Shown here: positions 1 to 7,425 of the stretch, piece by piece | How positions within the stretch are numbered: position 1 is the stretch's first letter | How the letters are laid out: every line of letters starts with the position of its first letter | Origin: an uncultured Chitinophagaceae bacterium | Lineage (GTDB): Bacteria; Bacteroidota; Bacteroidia; Chitinophagales; Chitinophagaceae | NCBI GenBank assembly: GCA_946885665.1 | Contig: CAMPGT010000119.1 | Coordinates: 1 to 12,030, forward strand | DNA: 12,030 nt | Direction of reading: 5' to 3' | The notes under the pieces: generated by a model | The model's database searches: none | The model's input: the letters and a program-made list of their open reading frames with translations, nothing else | What the model was told of the DNA's origin: nothing | Translations under genes and position numbers: made by a program

Positions 1-25
1 GATCTGTTTTTTCCCTTATTCAGTA

Positions 26-68
26 CAAATATATGCACTTGTTTAGTACTATGCAAAACAAAGTACTA
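26..68 (-). promoter_or_regulatory. Leftward promoter with overlapping palindromic operator
   Basis: Read on the minus strand, TTTG (54-57) is followed by 20 nt and then TATATTTG (26-33). This fits the Bacteroidota housekeeping promoter (TTTG, 19-22 nt, TAnnTTTG) without mismatch. Two 10-nt arms, TAGTACTATG (44-53) and CAAAGTACTA (59-68), are inverted repeats with one mismatch around a 5-nt spacer, and that spacer contains most of the -33 element. A third GTAC lies at 23-26, just beside the -7 element. A dimeric repressor bound to the palindrome would block the polymerase. Transcription would start near position 20 and run left out of the window, and no start codon for the driven gene is visible. 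From memory, such GTAC-centred palindromes precede autoregulated PadR- or HxlR-type genes in this phylum, but the gene itself cannot be seen. Confidence 0.6.
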
Positions 69-87
69 TATTTTCTGAAAATATTTT

Positions 88-118
88 ACAAAAAAGCCGG
101 AAGGGATGCTTCCGGCTT
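88..118 (-). terminator. Intrinsic terminator of asnS
   Basis: Perfect 10-bp inverted repeat, AAGCCGGAAG (94-103) and CTTCCGGCTT (109-118), with a 5-nt loop. Read leftward, the stem ends in TT and runs directly into TTTTGT, giving six consecutive T. It starts about 20 nt after the asnS stop codon, so it is a standard rho-independent terminator for that gene and also insulates the next leftward promoter. Confidence 0.88.
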
Positions 119-139
119 GCCAGCATTTTATCTAAGCAA

Positions 140-1576
140 TTAAAAATCAGCGCTTTTGGGTGTGCGTGGAAACGGAATAACGTCGCGGATATTGGTCATG
201 CCGGTTACAAACTGCACCATCCTTTCGAAGCCGAGGCCGAAGCCGGCATGCGGAACGGAGCCAAAACGACGGGTGTCGAGGTACCACCACAGCTCTTCTG
301 CCGGTATGTTCAGTGCGGCCATGCGATCCTGCAGTTTTTCGAGTCTTTCTTCGCGCTGCGATCCGCCTACAATTTCGCCGATGCCGGGCGCCAGGATGTC
401 CATTGCGGCCACTGTTTTGCCATCGTCATTGAGCCTCATGTAGAAGGACTTTATCGCGGCGGGGTACCCTGTTACGATCACAGGTTTCCCGAAATGCTTC
501 TCCACCAGGTAACGTTCGTGCTCACTTTGAAGATCGTTGCCCCATTTTACCTCATACTGAAACCTTTTCTTTTTATATGCAGGCGATTCGAGGAGGATAT
601 TGATCGCATCTGTGTAGGTGATCCTTTCAAATTGGTTGTTGAGCACCATTTCGAGTTTCTGGATCAGCCCGAGTTCGCTGCGTTGCTGCTGCGGCAGCTT
701 CGACTCTTCCTTTTGGAGGCGCTGCGCAAGGAAGTCGAGATCCTGGCGGTTGTTCTCCATCACATACTTAATGATGTATTTGATGAACTCTTCGGCCAGG
801 TCCATATTGTCTTCGATGTCATAAAACGCCATCTCCGGCTCTATCATCCAGAATTCGGCGAGGTGACGGGTGGTATTGGAATTTTCGGCCCTGAAGGTGG
901 GTCCGAATGTGTAGATGTCGCTGAAGGCCATTGCCGCCAGTTCGCCTTCGAGCTGCCCGCTCACCGTGAGGTTGGTGGACCTTCCGAAGAAATCCTGGCT
1001 GAAATCGACCTTTCCCTGCTCTGTTTTCGGTGGATTGTCGAACGGAAGCGTGGTTACGCGAAACATTTCCCCGGCACCTTCCGCGTCGCTTGCGGTGATC
1101 ACGGGTGTGTGCATGTAGAGAAAGCCTTTGCTATTGAAGAACTGGTGAACGGCAAACGCCAGGGCGTGCCTTACGCGGAACACGGCGCCAAAGGTGTTGG
1201 TGCGAAAACGCAGGTGGGCGATCTCGCGCAGAAATTCGAGGCTGTGCTCTTTCGGCTGCAGCGGGTATTTTTCCGGGTCGCTGTCGCCAAGCACCTCTAT
1301 GTTTGCTGCCTTTACTTCGAGTTGCTGCCCCTTTCCGAGAGAAGGCACCACCGTGCCGCTCACCCTGAGCGACGCACCGGTGGTGATGCGTTTCAGCCTG
1401 CTATCGTCGAGGAGACCAAGTTCGGCCACTACCTGCAGGTTTGTGTTTGTTGAGCCGTCATTAAGGGCAATGAATTGGTTATTGCGGAAGGTGCGTACCC
1501 ATCCCATAACAATAACATCCTGGTTTTGAGGAGACCAGGATAGCAATTCTTTAATTTTTACCCTTTTGTTGAACAT
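140..1576 (-). CDS. asnS: Asparaginyl-tRNA synthetase (AsnRS)
   Basis: Cytoplasmic class IIb aminoacyl-tRNA synthetase that joins asparagine to tRNA-Asn using ATP. The 478-residue length is close to the E. coli enzyme (about 466). The N-terminal OB-fold anticodon-binding domain covers roughly residues 20-100. The catalytic domain follows, with class II motif 2 around 227-248 (TFRAEN ... [11 protein letters not shown]) and motif 3 around 445-454 ([10 protein letters not shown]). The segment [15 protein letters not shown] (194-208) and the [11 protein letters not shown] signature favour AsnRS over AspRS. The ATG at 1574-1576 is the natural start, and a promoter lies about 20 nt upstream. The gene is monocistronic, has its own terminator, and is divergent from feoB. 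Nothing is truncated and the motifs are intact. A direct AsnRS suggests asparaginyl-tRNA need not be made by transamidation. Confidence 0.97.
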   Translation of the reverse strand: MFNKRVKIKELLSWSPQNQDVIVMGWVRTFRNNQFIALNDGSTNTNLQVVAELGLLDDSRLKRITTGASLRVSGTVVPSLGKGQQLEVKAANIEVLGDSDPEKYPLQPKEHSLEFLREIAHLRFRTNTFGAVFRVRHALAFAVHQFFNSKGFLYMHTPVITASDAEGAGEMFRVTTLPFDNPPKTEQGKVDFSQDFFGRSTNLTVSGQLEGELAAMAFSDIYTFGPTFRAENSNTTRHLAEFWMIEPEMAFYDIEDNMDLAEEFIKYIIKYVMENNRQDLDFLAQRLQKEESKLPQQQRSELGLIQKLEMVLNNQFERITYTDAINILLESPAYKKKRFQYEVKWGNDLQSEHERYLVEKHFGKPVIVTGYPAAIKSFYMRLNDDGKTVAAMDILAPGIGEIVGGSQREERLEKLQDRMAALNIPAEELWWYLDTRRFGSVPHAGFGLGFERMVQFVTGMTNIRDVIPFPRTPKSADF

Positions 1577-1595
1577 AGCTTTGTGTTAAAGAGCG

Positions 1596-1628
1596 CAAAG
1601 ATAATAAGCGGAGAGCCTTTTTTCCCAA
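1596..1628 (-). promoter_or_regulatory. Promoter of asnS
   Basis: On the minus strand TTG (1626-1628) is followed by 22 nt and TATCTTTG (1596-1603), a full match to the Bacteroidota -7 consensus TAnnTTTG. The spacer is at the long end of the usual range. Transcription would start near 1590, leaving a leader of roughly 14 nt before the asnS ATG. Confidence 0.55.
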
Positions 1629-1657
1629 TTCGTAACAATGGTGCGCCGCTAAAGAGA

Positions 1658-1665
1658 TAATTTTG
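1658..1665 (+). promoter_or_regulatory. Possible -7 element of feoB
   Basis: TAATTTTG matches TAnnTTTG on the plus strand in the 86-bp gap between divergent asnS and feoB. No TTG sits at the expected -33 distance, so this is a half match. If used, transcription would start near 1671-1673, at or just before the GTG codons of feoB, giving a leaderless or nearly leaderless mRNA. That would rule out the TTG at 1663 as start. Confidence 0.35.
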
Positions 1666-3792
1666 CGTATAGTGTCAGTGAGAACGATTCAAATAGCACT
1701 GGTAGGAAACCCTAACAGCGGAAAAAGTTCACTTTTCAACACCCTTACGGGTCTCAATCAGAAAGTAGGGAATTTTCCCGGAGTCACGGTCGATAAAAGA
1801 GCAGGCACCTCCGCTATTGGAGCCCAATTGAATGCGCTTGTCGTCGATCTTCCGGGAACCTATAGCCTGTACCCGCGACGGGAGGATGAATGGGTGGCTT
1901 ACCGCGTGCTCATGCAGCAGGATAAGCAGATAAGTCCTGAAATGCTGATACTGGTGGCAGATGCCAGCAACCTCAAAAGAAACCTTCTCTTCGTATCGCA
2001 GATCATCGATCTGAAAATACCCGTTGTAGTGGCGCTCACTATGATGGACATTGCCCGCCAGAAGGAGATCGTTGTAGACATCCGCGAACTCGAACGCGAA
2101 CTGGGCGTACCCGTCATTGCTGTCAATCCCCGCAAAAACAAAGGCATTGCGCAACTGAAAAAAACAATTGAACAAACGGCGAACCACCTGTATAAGGCGC
2201 CGGTCCGGGATTTTATCGATAACGAGGCCCTGGCAACAAACGCCATCGGCAATGTGAAGAAGCTGCTGCCGCACCTGAGCGATTACAAAGCAATACATTA
2301 CCTCATCAACCACGAATCTTTCCACCTCGACGGTGACATGCAGGTGAGAATAGAAAGCATTGAGGAGGAGCACCGCTTCAACCACACCAAGGTTCAGGCA
2401 GAAGAGATCGTGCAGCGTTACCAAAAGATCAATCACGTCATCAACCAGGCCATTTCGGAACCCAGTGTATTACAGAAAACGCTGTTTACGGAGAAGCTCG
2501 ACAACATCTTGCTGCACCGGCGGTGGGGGTACCTCATCCTGGTGGCAGTATTGTTTATTCTCTTTCAAAGTATCTTCTGGCTCGCCGAATATCCGATGAC
2601 GCTCATCGAGTGGAGCTTCGCCAAAGGAGGCTCATGGCTGTCGAACGCGCTGCCCGCATCATGGTGGGCCGACCTCCTCGTTAATGGATTTATTGCCGGC
2701 ATTGGCGGCATCGTCATTTTTGTGCCGCAAATCGTGATACTGTTTGGACTGATCAGCGTTCTCGAAGATTCGGGCTATATGGCCCGCATCAGCTTCCTAA
2801 CGGACAAGCTTATGCGCAAAGTGGGACTTAACGGCAAAAGCGTGATGCCCATGATCAGCGGGTTCGCCTGCGCGGTGCCCGCCATCATGAGTGCAAGAAG
2901 TATCGAGAACAAAAAAGAAAGGCTGCTCACCATCCTGGTTACGCCGCTCATGAGCTGCAGCGCGCGGCTGCCGGTGTACACCATTTTGATCAGCCTCGTG
3001 ATACCTAAAGTAATGTTTGCCGGATTTTTGGGCCTTCAGGGACTGGTGATGATGGCGCTGTATCTTTTGGGTGTGGTGATGGCATTGTTGATTGCGTACA
3101 TCGCCCGGAATTTTATCAGGATAAAAGAGAAGAGTTATTTTATTCTCGAGCTGCCGATGTACCGTTCACCACGATGGAAAAATATTGCGGTAACGATGCT
3201 GGAAAAGGCAAAGATCTTCGTTTTCGAAGCGGGAAAGGTGATCATGGTGATAAGCCTCATCTTATGGGCGCTGAGCAGTTATGGGCCGAAGGAAAAAATG
3301 GATGCTGTGCACCAGCAATACGATATGATGGCCAGCCTCAATCCGCAAAATGCCGAACTGATCCAGAAAGAAAAGGGCACGGCGCTGCTCGAAAATTCAT
3401 ATGCGGGCATCATGGGCAAAGCAATAGAGCCGGTAATCAGGCCGCTTGGCTTTGACTGGAAAATCGGCATTGCCCTTATCACCTCATTTGCTGCGCGCGA
3501 AGTTTTTGTGGGCACGATGGCCACGTTGTACAGTGTTGAAGATGATGGAGAGGAAAGCATGATGCTGCGCGACAAAATGCAGCAGGCCACTTATTCGGAC
3601 GGCACAAAAGTTTACACGCTCGCTTCGGGTCTTTCGCTCATGGTGTTTTATGTGTTTGCGATGCAATGCATGAGCACGCTGGCCATTGTGAAAAGAGAAA
3701 CCCGCTCGTGGAAGTGGCCTATAATTCAGTTGGCGTACATGACGGGGTTGGCTTATTTGATGAGCCTTTTGGTGTATCAGCTTTTTAGTTAG
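1663..3792 (+). CDS. feoB: Ferrous iron transporter FeoB
   Basis: Inner-membrane Fe(II) uptake protein with an N-terminal G-protein domain and a polytopic channel domain. Visible are G1 GNPNSGKS (15-22), a G2 region with VGNFPGVTVD (35-44), G3 DLPG (62-65) and a G4-position TMMD (126-129), where the family usually has NxxD. The two Gate regions carry the expected cysteines: GFACAVPAI near 400-408 and SCSARLPVY near 431-439. Several hydrophobic helices fill the C-terminal half. The 709-residue length is normal for a FeoB without fused FeoA, and neither feoA nor feoC is adjacent. The start is uncertain. The frame opens after a stop at 1633 and has no ATG, only TTG 1663, GTG 1672 and GTG 1678, and the GTG codons give a more typical N-terminus. 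It is convergent with the HAD gene, separated by a palindromic repeat. Confidence 0.95.
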   Translation: MRIVSVRTIQIALVGNPNSGKSSLFNTLTGLNQKVGNFPGVTVDKRAGTSAIGAQLNALVVDLPGTYSLYPRREDEWVAYRVLMQQDKQISPEMLILVADASNLKRNLLFVSQIIDLKIPVVVALTMMDIARQKEIVVDIRELERELGVPVIAVNPRKNKGIAQLKKTIEQTANHLYKAPVRDFIDNEALATNAIGNVKKLLPHLSDYKAIHYLINHESFHLDGDMQVRIESIEEEHRFNHTKVQAEEIVQRYQKINHVINQAISEPSVLQKTLFTEKLDNILLHRRWGYLILVAVLFILFQSIFWLAEYPMTLIEWSFAKGGSWLSNALPASWWADLLVNGFIAGIGGIVIFVPQIVILFGLISVLEDSGYMARISFLTDKLMRKVGLNGKSVMPMISGFACAVPAIMSARSIENKKERLLTILVTPLMSCSARLPVYTILISLVIPKVMFAGFLGLQGLVMMALYLLGVVMALLIAYIARNFIRIKEKSYFILELPMYRSPRWKNIAVTMLEKAKIFVFEAGKVIMVISLILWALSSYGPKEKMDAVHQQYDMMASLNPQNAELIQKEKGTALLENSYAGIMGKAIEPVIRPLGFDWKIGIALITSFAAREVFVGTMATLYSVEDDGEESMMLRDKMQQATYSDGTKVYTLASGLSLMVFYVFAMQCMSTLAIVKRETRSWKWPIIQLAYMTGLAYLMSLLVYQLFS

Positions 3793-3800
3793 CGTTCGCT

Positions 3801-3831
3801 GTCCACCCCCTACCCCCGCCAGCGGGGGATA
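3801..3831 (+). repeat. Palindromic GC-rich repeat, copy A (short form)
   Basis: This is a 31-nt copy of the dispersed element also found at 10903-10945 and 11951-11993. It starts GTCCACCCCC and ends GCCAGCGGGGGATA, but the inner 13-nt hairpin of the full copies is replaced by a single T. The remaining hairpin pairs CCCCCG (3813-3818) with CGGGGG (3823-3828) around CCAG. It fills most of the 39-nt gap between the convergent feoB and HAD stop codons. It could help end transcription from both sides, although it has no T-tract. Confidence 0.8.
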
Positions 3832-4443
3832 CTACAACACTCCCAACTCCTTCAGCACTTGTCGTAAATCTGCTGCATTGTTGAAATGAATCGTTTCAAT
3901 TCCCATTTGTTTTGGAGCGGATAGATTCCGGTCGTTGTCGTCAATGTACACCGCAGTGTGAGGATCAATATTAAACCTTCTCACCAGCAGTTGGTAAATC
4001 TCGGGAAAAGGCTTTCTCATCCGTTCTTCTCCTGATACCAGTCTTCCATCAAACCAATGCAAAAATTCAAAGCGTTCGAGGGCCACGGGAAAGGTTTCGG
4101 CGCTCCAATTGGTGAGCGCATATAATTTTACCTGATTGCGCAACTTTATCTCCTTCAAGATTTCGACAGTTCCTTCGATCGGTCCCTTCAACATTTCTTC
4201 CCACCGGCCATAATAGGCCCTGATGTTTGCTTCGTGATCCGGAAACCTTCCGACCAGCTCTTCGGTAGCCTCTTTCAAACTTCTTCCTCCATCCTGCTCC
4301 TCGTTCCATGCAGACGTGCATATCTCTGCATAAAAATCATTCATCTTCTTCTCGTCCTCGAATATGGTCTTGTACACATAGTCGGGATTCCAGTCTATCA
4401 ATACACCACCGAGATCGAATATTACCGTTTCAATTTTTTTCAT
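3832..4443 (-). CDS. HAD-superfamily hydrolase, subfamily IA (YihX-like phosphatase)
   Basis: Predicted cytoplasmic phosphatase of 203 residues with the full set of HAD motifs. Motif I is FDLGGVLID with nucleophile Asp10. Motif II is LTNWS, with Thr111 phosphate-binding. Motif III is Lys144 in RMRKPFPE. Motif IV is YIDDNDRN, with Asp168 and Asp169 as metal ligands. The residue two after the nucleophile is Gly12 instead of the common acid Asp, a pattern shared with YihX-type sugar phosphatases. A helical cap lies between motifs I and II (roughly 20-90). It is the last gene of the operon, beginning 17 nt after the aminotransferase stop. The substrate cannot be told from sequence. It is not KdsC-like, since it has a cap and a different motif I. 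The ATG at 4441-4443 is the only sensible start. Confidence 0.88.
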   Translation of the reverse strand: MKKIETVIFDLGGVLIDWNPDYVYKTIFEDEKKMNDFYAEICTSAWNEEQDGGRSLKEATEELVGRFPDHEANIRAYYGRWEEMLKGPIEGTVEILKEIKLRNQVKLYALTNWSAETFPVALERFEFLHWFDGRLVSGEERMRKPFPEIYQLLVRRFNIDPHTAVYIDDNDRNLSAPKQMGIETIHFNNAADLRQVLKELGVL

Positions 4444-4460
4444 CGCCTTATTTCATTTTT

Positions 4461-5606
4461 TCAATAGCCAAATTTAATGAGTTTCTCCACGGCGCGTTCT
4501 AGCGTTTCTTCGTTCTTTCCGAAGCAAAACCTCACCACTTTATCATCTTTTCCGGATTGGTAAAACGCCGAAACCGGAATCATCGTCACACCGGCCTCTT
4601 TGGTAAGGCGCACACAGAAATCTTTGTCGCGTTCGTCGCTGATGCGGCTATACGAACCACAAATGAAAAAGCTGCCCGAAGAATGAAGCAGCCCGAATTT
4701 TGTTTGTTTCATCATCCCGGTAAAATAGTCGCGCTTTTGCTGATAGAATGATGAAAGGCTGTTGTACGCTTCCGGGTTTTTCAGATATTCCGCCAGCGCC
4801 ACCTGCGTGGCCGAGTGTGTGCTGAAAGCATTGAACTGGTGTATCCGGATGAATTCTTTCATCAGCGGTGGCGGCGCCACGCAATAACCAATTTTCCATC
4901 CCGTGCAGTGAAACACTTTACCGAACGAGAAACACACGAAACTTCTTTCATACAGGTCGGGATATCGTAAAATACTCCGATGCGGAAGGCCGTCGAACAC
5001 GATATGCTCGTACACCTCATCGCTAACGATAAAGATATTCGTGCCCGCAACAAGTTCTCTCAACGCTTCGATATCCTTCTCAGAAAGTATGGAGCCGGTT
5101 GGATTATGCGGCGAATTAAGAATAATCGCTTTCGTTTTCGCCGATATCGCTGCTTTCACCTTCTCCCAGTTAACGGTGTAGCCGGGCAGGTCCAAATCAA
5201 CAAGCACTTCTTTCGCGCCATTTACGCGAATATTCGGAATGTAGCTGTCATAGTTCGGTTGCATTACAATCACTTCATCGCCGGGATGCAAAATTGCAGT
5301 CAGCGCGCAATAAATGGCGTAGGTGGCGCCGGGCGTAATGGTGATTTCGTTCCTGTTAACGGGATTGCGGTAGAGCGCGGCGATTTTCTCGGCAAGGATC
5401 TCTCTAAGCGGGGTGTAACCGGGCATCGGTGCATACTGATTATAGCCATCCGTCATCGCTTTGTTCACGAGCGAAATCAATTGTTCACTCATGTGAAAAT
5501 CCGGATATCCCTGTCCGAGGTTAACTGCGCCGTACTCGTTTGCCAGCGCACTCATCACGGTGAATATCGTGGTGCCTGTACCGGGCAGTTTGCTCGCGAT
5601 GTCCAT
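4461..5606 (-). CDS. PLP-dependent aminotransferase, methionine/kynurenine type (YbdL-like)
   Basis: Class I/II (fold type I) aminotransferase of 381 residues from the ATG at 5604-5606. A TTG directly upstream (5607-5609) could add one residue. Numbered from the ATG, the PLP Schiff-base lysine is about Lys230 in SFGKVFHCTGWKIGY, the cofactor-ring Asp is about 196 in SDEVYEH, and Asn168 lies in NSPHNPTG. A C-terminal Arg in VVRFCFGK probably binds the substrate carboxylate. The HCTGWKIGYCVAPP block resembles YbdL-type methionine aminotransferases, which move the amino group of Met or aromatic amino acids to 2-oxo acids. A role in methionine salvage or aromatic amino acid exchange is inference. 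It starts 3 nt after the exonuclease stop and is followed by the HAD gene after 17 nt, so it is probably translationally coupled. Confidence 0.92.
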   Translation of the reverse strand: MDIASKLPGTGTTIFTVMSALANEYGAVNLGQGYPDFHMSEQLISLVNKAMTDGYNQYAPMPGYTPLREILAEKIAALYRNPVNRNEITITPGATYAIYCALTAILHPGDEVIVMQPNYDSYIPNIRVNGAKEVLVDLDLPGYTVNWEKVKAAISAKTKAIILNSPHNPTGSILSEKDIEALRELVAGTNIFIVSDEVYEHIVFDGLPHRSILRYPDLYERSFVCFSFGKVFHCTGWKIGYCVAPPPLMKEFIRIHQFNAFSTHSATQVALAEYLKNPEAYNSLSSFYQQKRDYFTGMMKQTKFGLLHSSGSFFICGSYSRISDERDKDFCVRLTKEAGVTMIPVSAFYQSGKDDKVVRFCFGKNEETLERAVEKLIKFGY

Positions 5607-5609
5607 CAA

Positions 5610-6326
5610 TTATTTCGTTTCGATATTTTGTGGCAAAATCAGCGGCTCGCGGTTCATTCTTAAATAAACCTGCGCAAGCGCGATCACATCTTTTTCGCAG
5701 TAGCGGGCTATCCGATCAAGATTTCTATCTGTCCAGTAAACTGTTCCCACCATGCTGCCGTCCATGTCGTCCTTTGAAGTGGGAACATTCAACACGTGTG
5801 CGAGGAGGTTGAGCGATGTAAAGTTTCTATACTCGCCGAACCGCCACATGTCCATGGTATCGAGGTGGTTCACCTCCCATGGTTTTTTACCGCTCAGGCT
5901 AAGCAATTCAGGTATGCATTCGTCGTTGATCACCATCCGCCGGCACAGGTAAGGAAAATCGAATTCCTTGCCGTTGTGCGCGCACAGGTATTTTGGCGTT
6001 CCGGGGGACCATCTCCCTAACATTTCACAAAACTCGCCGAGAAGTTTTTTCTCATCCTCGCCATAAAAAGATTTTAGCGCGAGCGATTTATTTTCTCCGC
6101 TGCCCTGGATGATGCCGCAACTGATGCAAACGATCTTTCCAAATTCTGAAAATATTGCGGCGCGTTCGTAGATGCTGTCTACCGTATGCTCTTCGCGGCT
6201 ATTTCGCAGCAGGCCCTCGGCCTTGCGGCTCCAGAGCTGTTTCCAAGTGTCGGGAAGATGTTCGTATGCCTGGTACTGCGAAACGGTTTCGATATCAAGA
6301 AACAATATGTTGTTAATGGGAATCAT
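5610..6326 (-). CDS. DnaQ-like 3'-5' exonuclease (PolB exonuclease-related)
   Basis: Stand-alone RNase H-fold exonuclease of 238 residues resembling the proofreading domain of family B DNA polymerases (Pfam DNA_pol_B_exo2 type). The DEDDy catalytic set is visible. Exo I is LFLDIET with Asp11 and Glu13. Exo II is AHNGKEFDFPYL with Asp123. Exo III is YCEKDV with Tyr209 and Asp213. There is no polymerase domain, and the length is usual for this bacterial family. It presumably removes 3' nucleotides from DNA or RNA, but the cellular role is not established. Its ATG (6324-6326) overlaps the manC stop in an ATGA arrangement, suggesting translational coupling, and its stop is 3 nt before the aminotransferase ATG. 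Such exonucleases are common in Bacteroidota. The link to sugar-nucleotide genes may be only positional. Confidence 0.9.
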   Translation of the reverse strand: MIPINNILFLDIETVSQYQAYEHLPDTWKQLWSRKAEGLLRNSREEHTVDSIYERAAIFSEFGKIVCISCGIIQGSGENKSLALKSFYGEDEKKLLGEFCEMLGRWSPGTPKYLCAHNGKEFDFPYLCRRMVINDECIPELLSLSGKKPWEVNHLDTMDMWRFGEYRNFTSLNLLAHVLNVPTSKDDMDGSMVGTVYWTDRNLDRIARYCEKDVIALAQVYLRMNREPLILPQNIETK

Positions 6327-7411
6327 ATGAACCTGTCGCCTTTTTGCCGTTTAACGTCGCCGACGTACTCCTTTATTTCCTGTTCTTTTTCTTTTCTGCA
6401 AACGAGGAGCACATCGCCGGTGTCCACTACAATAAAATTATCGAGTCCCTGCAGCACAACGAGTTTGTTGTGCGGCGTATGTACGATGCAGTTGCCGGTA
6501 TCCACCAGCATTACATTTTCGCCCGTAACAGCGTTTGCCTTCGGATCTTTCTCCAGGTTTTCGTAGGCGCTGTTCCATGTACCGAGGTCGCTCCATCCAA
6601 AGGACGATGGAATGACGTACACATTATCGGCTTTCTCCATAATGCCGAAGTCGATAGAGATGCTGGTGGAGAAGGGATAAATTTCGAGGAGTGCATTGTC
6701 TTCTTCGGGTGTGTTGAACTTCTCTTTTTGCGAATTGAAAAGGTCGTACACTTCAGGCAGGTATTTTTCGAAGGCGACGATAATATTTTTTACCTGCCAC
6801 ACGAAAATACCTGCGTTCCATAAAAATTCGCCGCTCGAAACGAAGGTCTTTGCCAGCTCCAGGTTCGGTTTTTCGGTGAATGTTTTCACCTTGTACACAT
6901 TGTCGGAAACTGAAGGCTGCTCATACTGGATGTACCCGTAGCCCGTGTTAGGGTGCGTGGGGTTGATGCCGAGTGTGATGAAGGCGTTGTGTTTTTTTAC
7001 GAACGACAATGCCTCGAGGCACACTTTCGTGAATGCGATGTTATCGGATATGAGGTGATCTGCAGGCGCCACGATCAATGAGGCCTGCGGGTCGAGCTGG
7101 TTAAGCTTGAAAGAAATATAGGCAATGCAGGGCGCCGTGTTTTTTCTTGACGGTTCGGCAAGAATATTCTGTGCAGGCAGTTGCGGAAGCTGGTCCTTAA
7201 CGATATTCACGTATTCGCCAGATGTGACGACGTAGATGTTCTCGACGGGAATAAAGGAGGCAAACCTGTCGAATGTTGTCTGGATCAGTGTTTTCCCAAT
7301 ATTGAGTATGTCGAGAAACTGTTTCGGAAAGTTGGTACGGCTCATCGGCCAGAACCTGGTGCCGATGCCACCCGCCATGATAACTACGTAGTGGTGTTTG
7401 TTCATGTTCAT
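6323..7411 (-). CDS. manC: Mannose-1-phosphate guanylyltransferase
   Basis: Makes GDP-mannose from mannose 1-phosphate and GTP, the precursor of mannosyl and fucosyl residues in LPS, O-antigen and exopolysaccharide. The 362-residue protein has the nucleotidyltransferase signature AGGIGTRFWPMSRTNFPKQF at residues 13-32, a VAPADHLI block, and FTEKP, a sugar-nucleotide binding motif. It stops after the catalytic and short beta-helix region and lacks the C-terminal cupin phosphomannose isomerase domain of bifunctional ManC/AlgA, so an isomerase must be encoded elsewhere. Two in-frame ATGs (7411 and 7405) differ by two residues; the first is used here. It follows kpsF after 14 nt and overlaps the exonuclease start by 4 nt. 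Confidence 0.93.
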   Translation of the reverse strand: MNMNKHHYVVIMAGGIGTRFWPMSRTNFPKQFLDILNIGKTLIQTTFDRFASFIPVENIYVVTSGEYVNIVKDQLPQLPAQNILAEPSRKNTAPCIAYISFKLNQLDPQASLIVAPADHLISDNIAFTKVCLEALSFVKKHNAFITLGINPTHPNTGYGYIQYEQPSVSDNVYKVKTFTEKPNLELAKTFVSSGEFLWNAGIFVWQVKNIIVAFEKYLPEVYDLFNSQKEKFNTPEEDNALLEIYPFSTSISIDFGIMEKADNVYVIPSSFGWSDLGTWNSAYENLEKDPKANAVTGENVMLVDTGNCIVHTPHNKLVVLQGLDNFIVVDTGDVLLVCRKEKEQEIKEYVGDVKRQKGDRFI

Positions 7412-7425
7412 TGTTATGTGAGTTC

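Noticed and set aside
248..1453. 401-codon open frame on the plus strand opposite asnS
   Set aside because: It lies wholly antisense to a fully conserved asnS, its translation has no recognisable domain, and long antisense frames arise easily from biased codon use.
1600..1661. GATAAT hexamers (1600-1605 and 1656-1661) as a Fur box for feoB
   Set aside because: A Fur site needs adjacent or overlapping hexamers. These are single copies 50 nt apart, and each overlaps a -7 element that tends to contain such a string.
3832..4443. HAD gene as KdsC (Kdo 8-phosphate phosphatase) completing the Kdo pathway with kdsD
   Set aside because: KdsC is a capless HAD of about 170-190 residues with a DxDG motif I; this protein has a helical cap and FDLGGVL, so the pathway link is not supported.
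4980..5663. 227-codon plus-strand frame opposite the aminotransferase
   Set aside because: It spans the exonuclease-aminotransferase junction antisense to both genes and shows no domain features.
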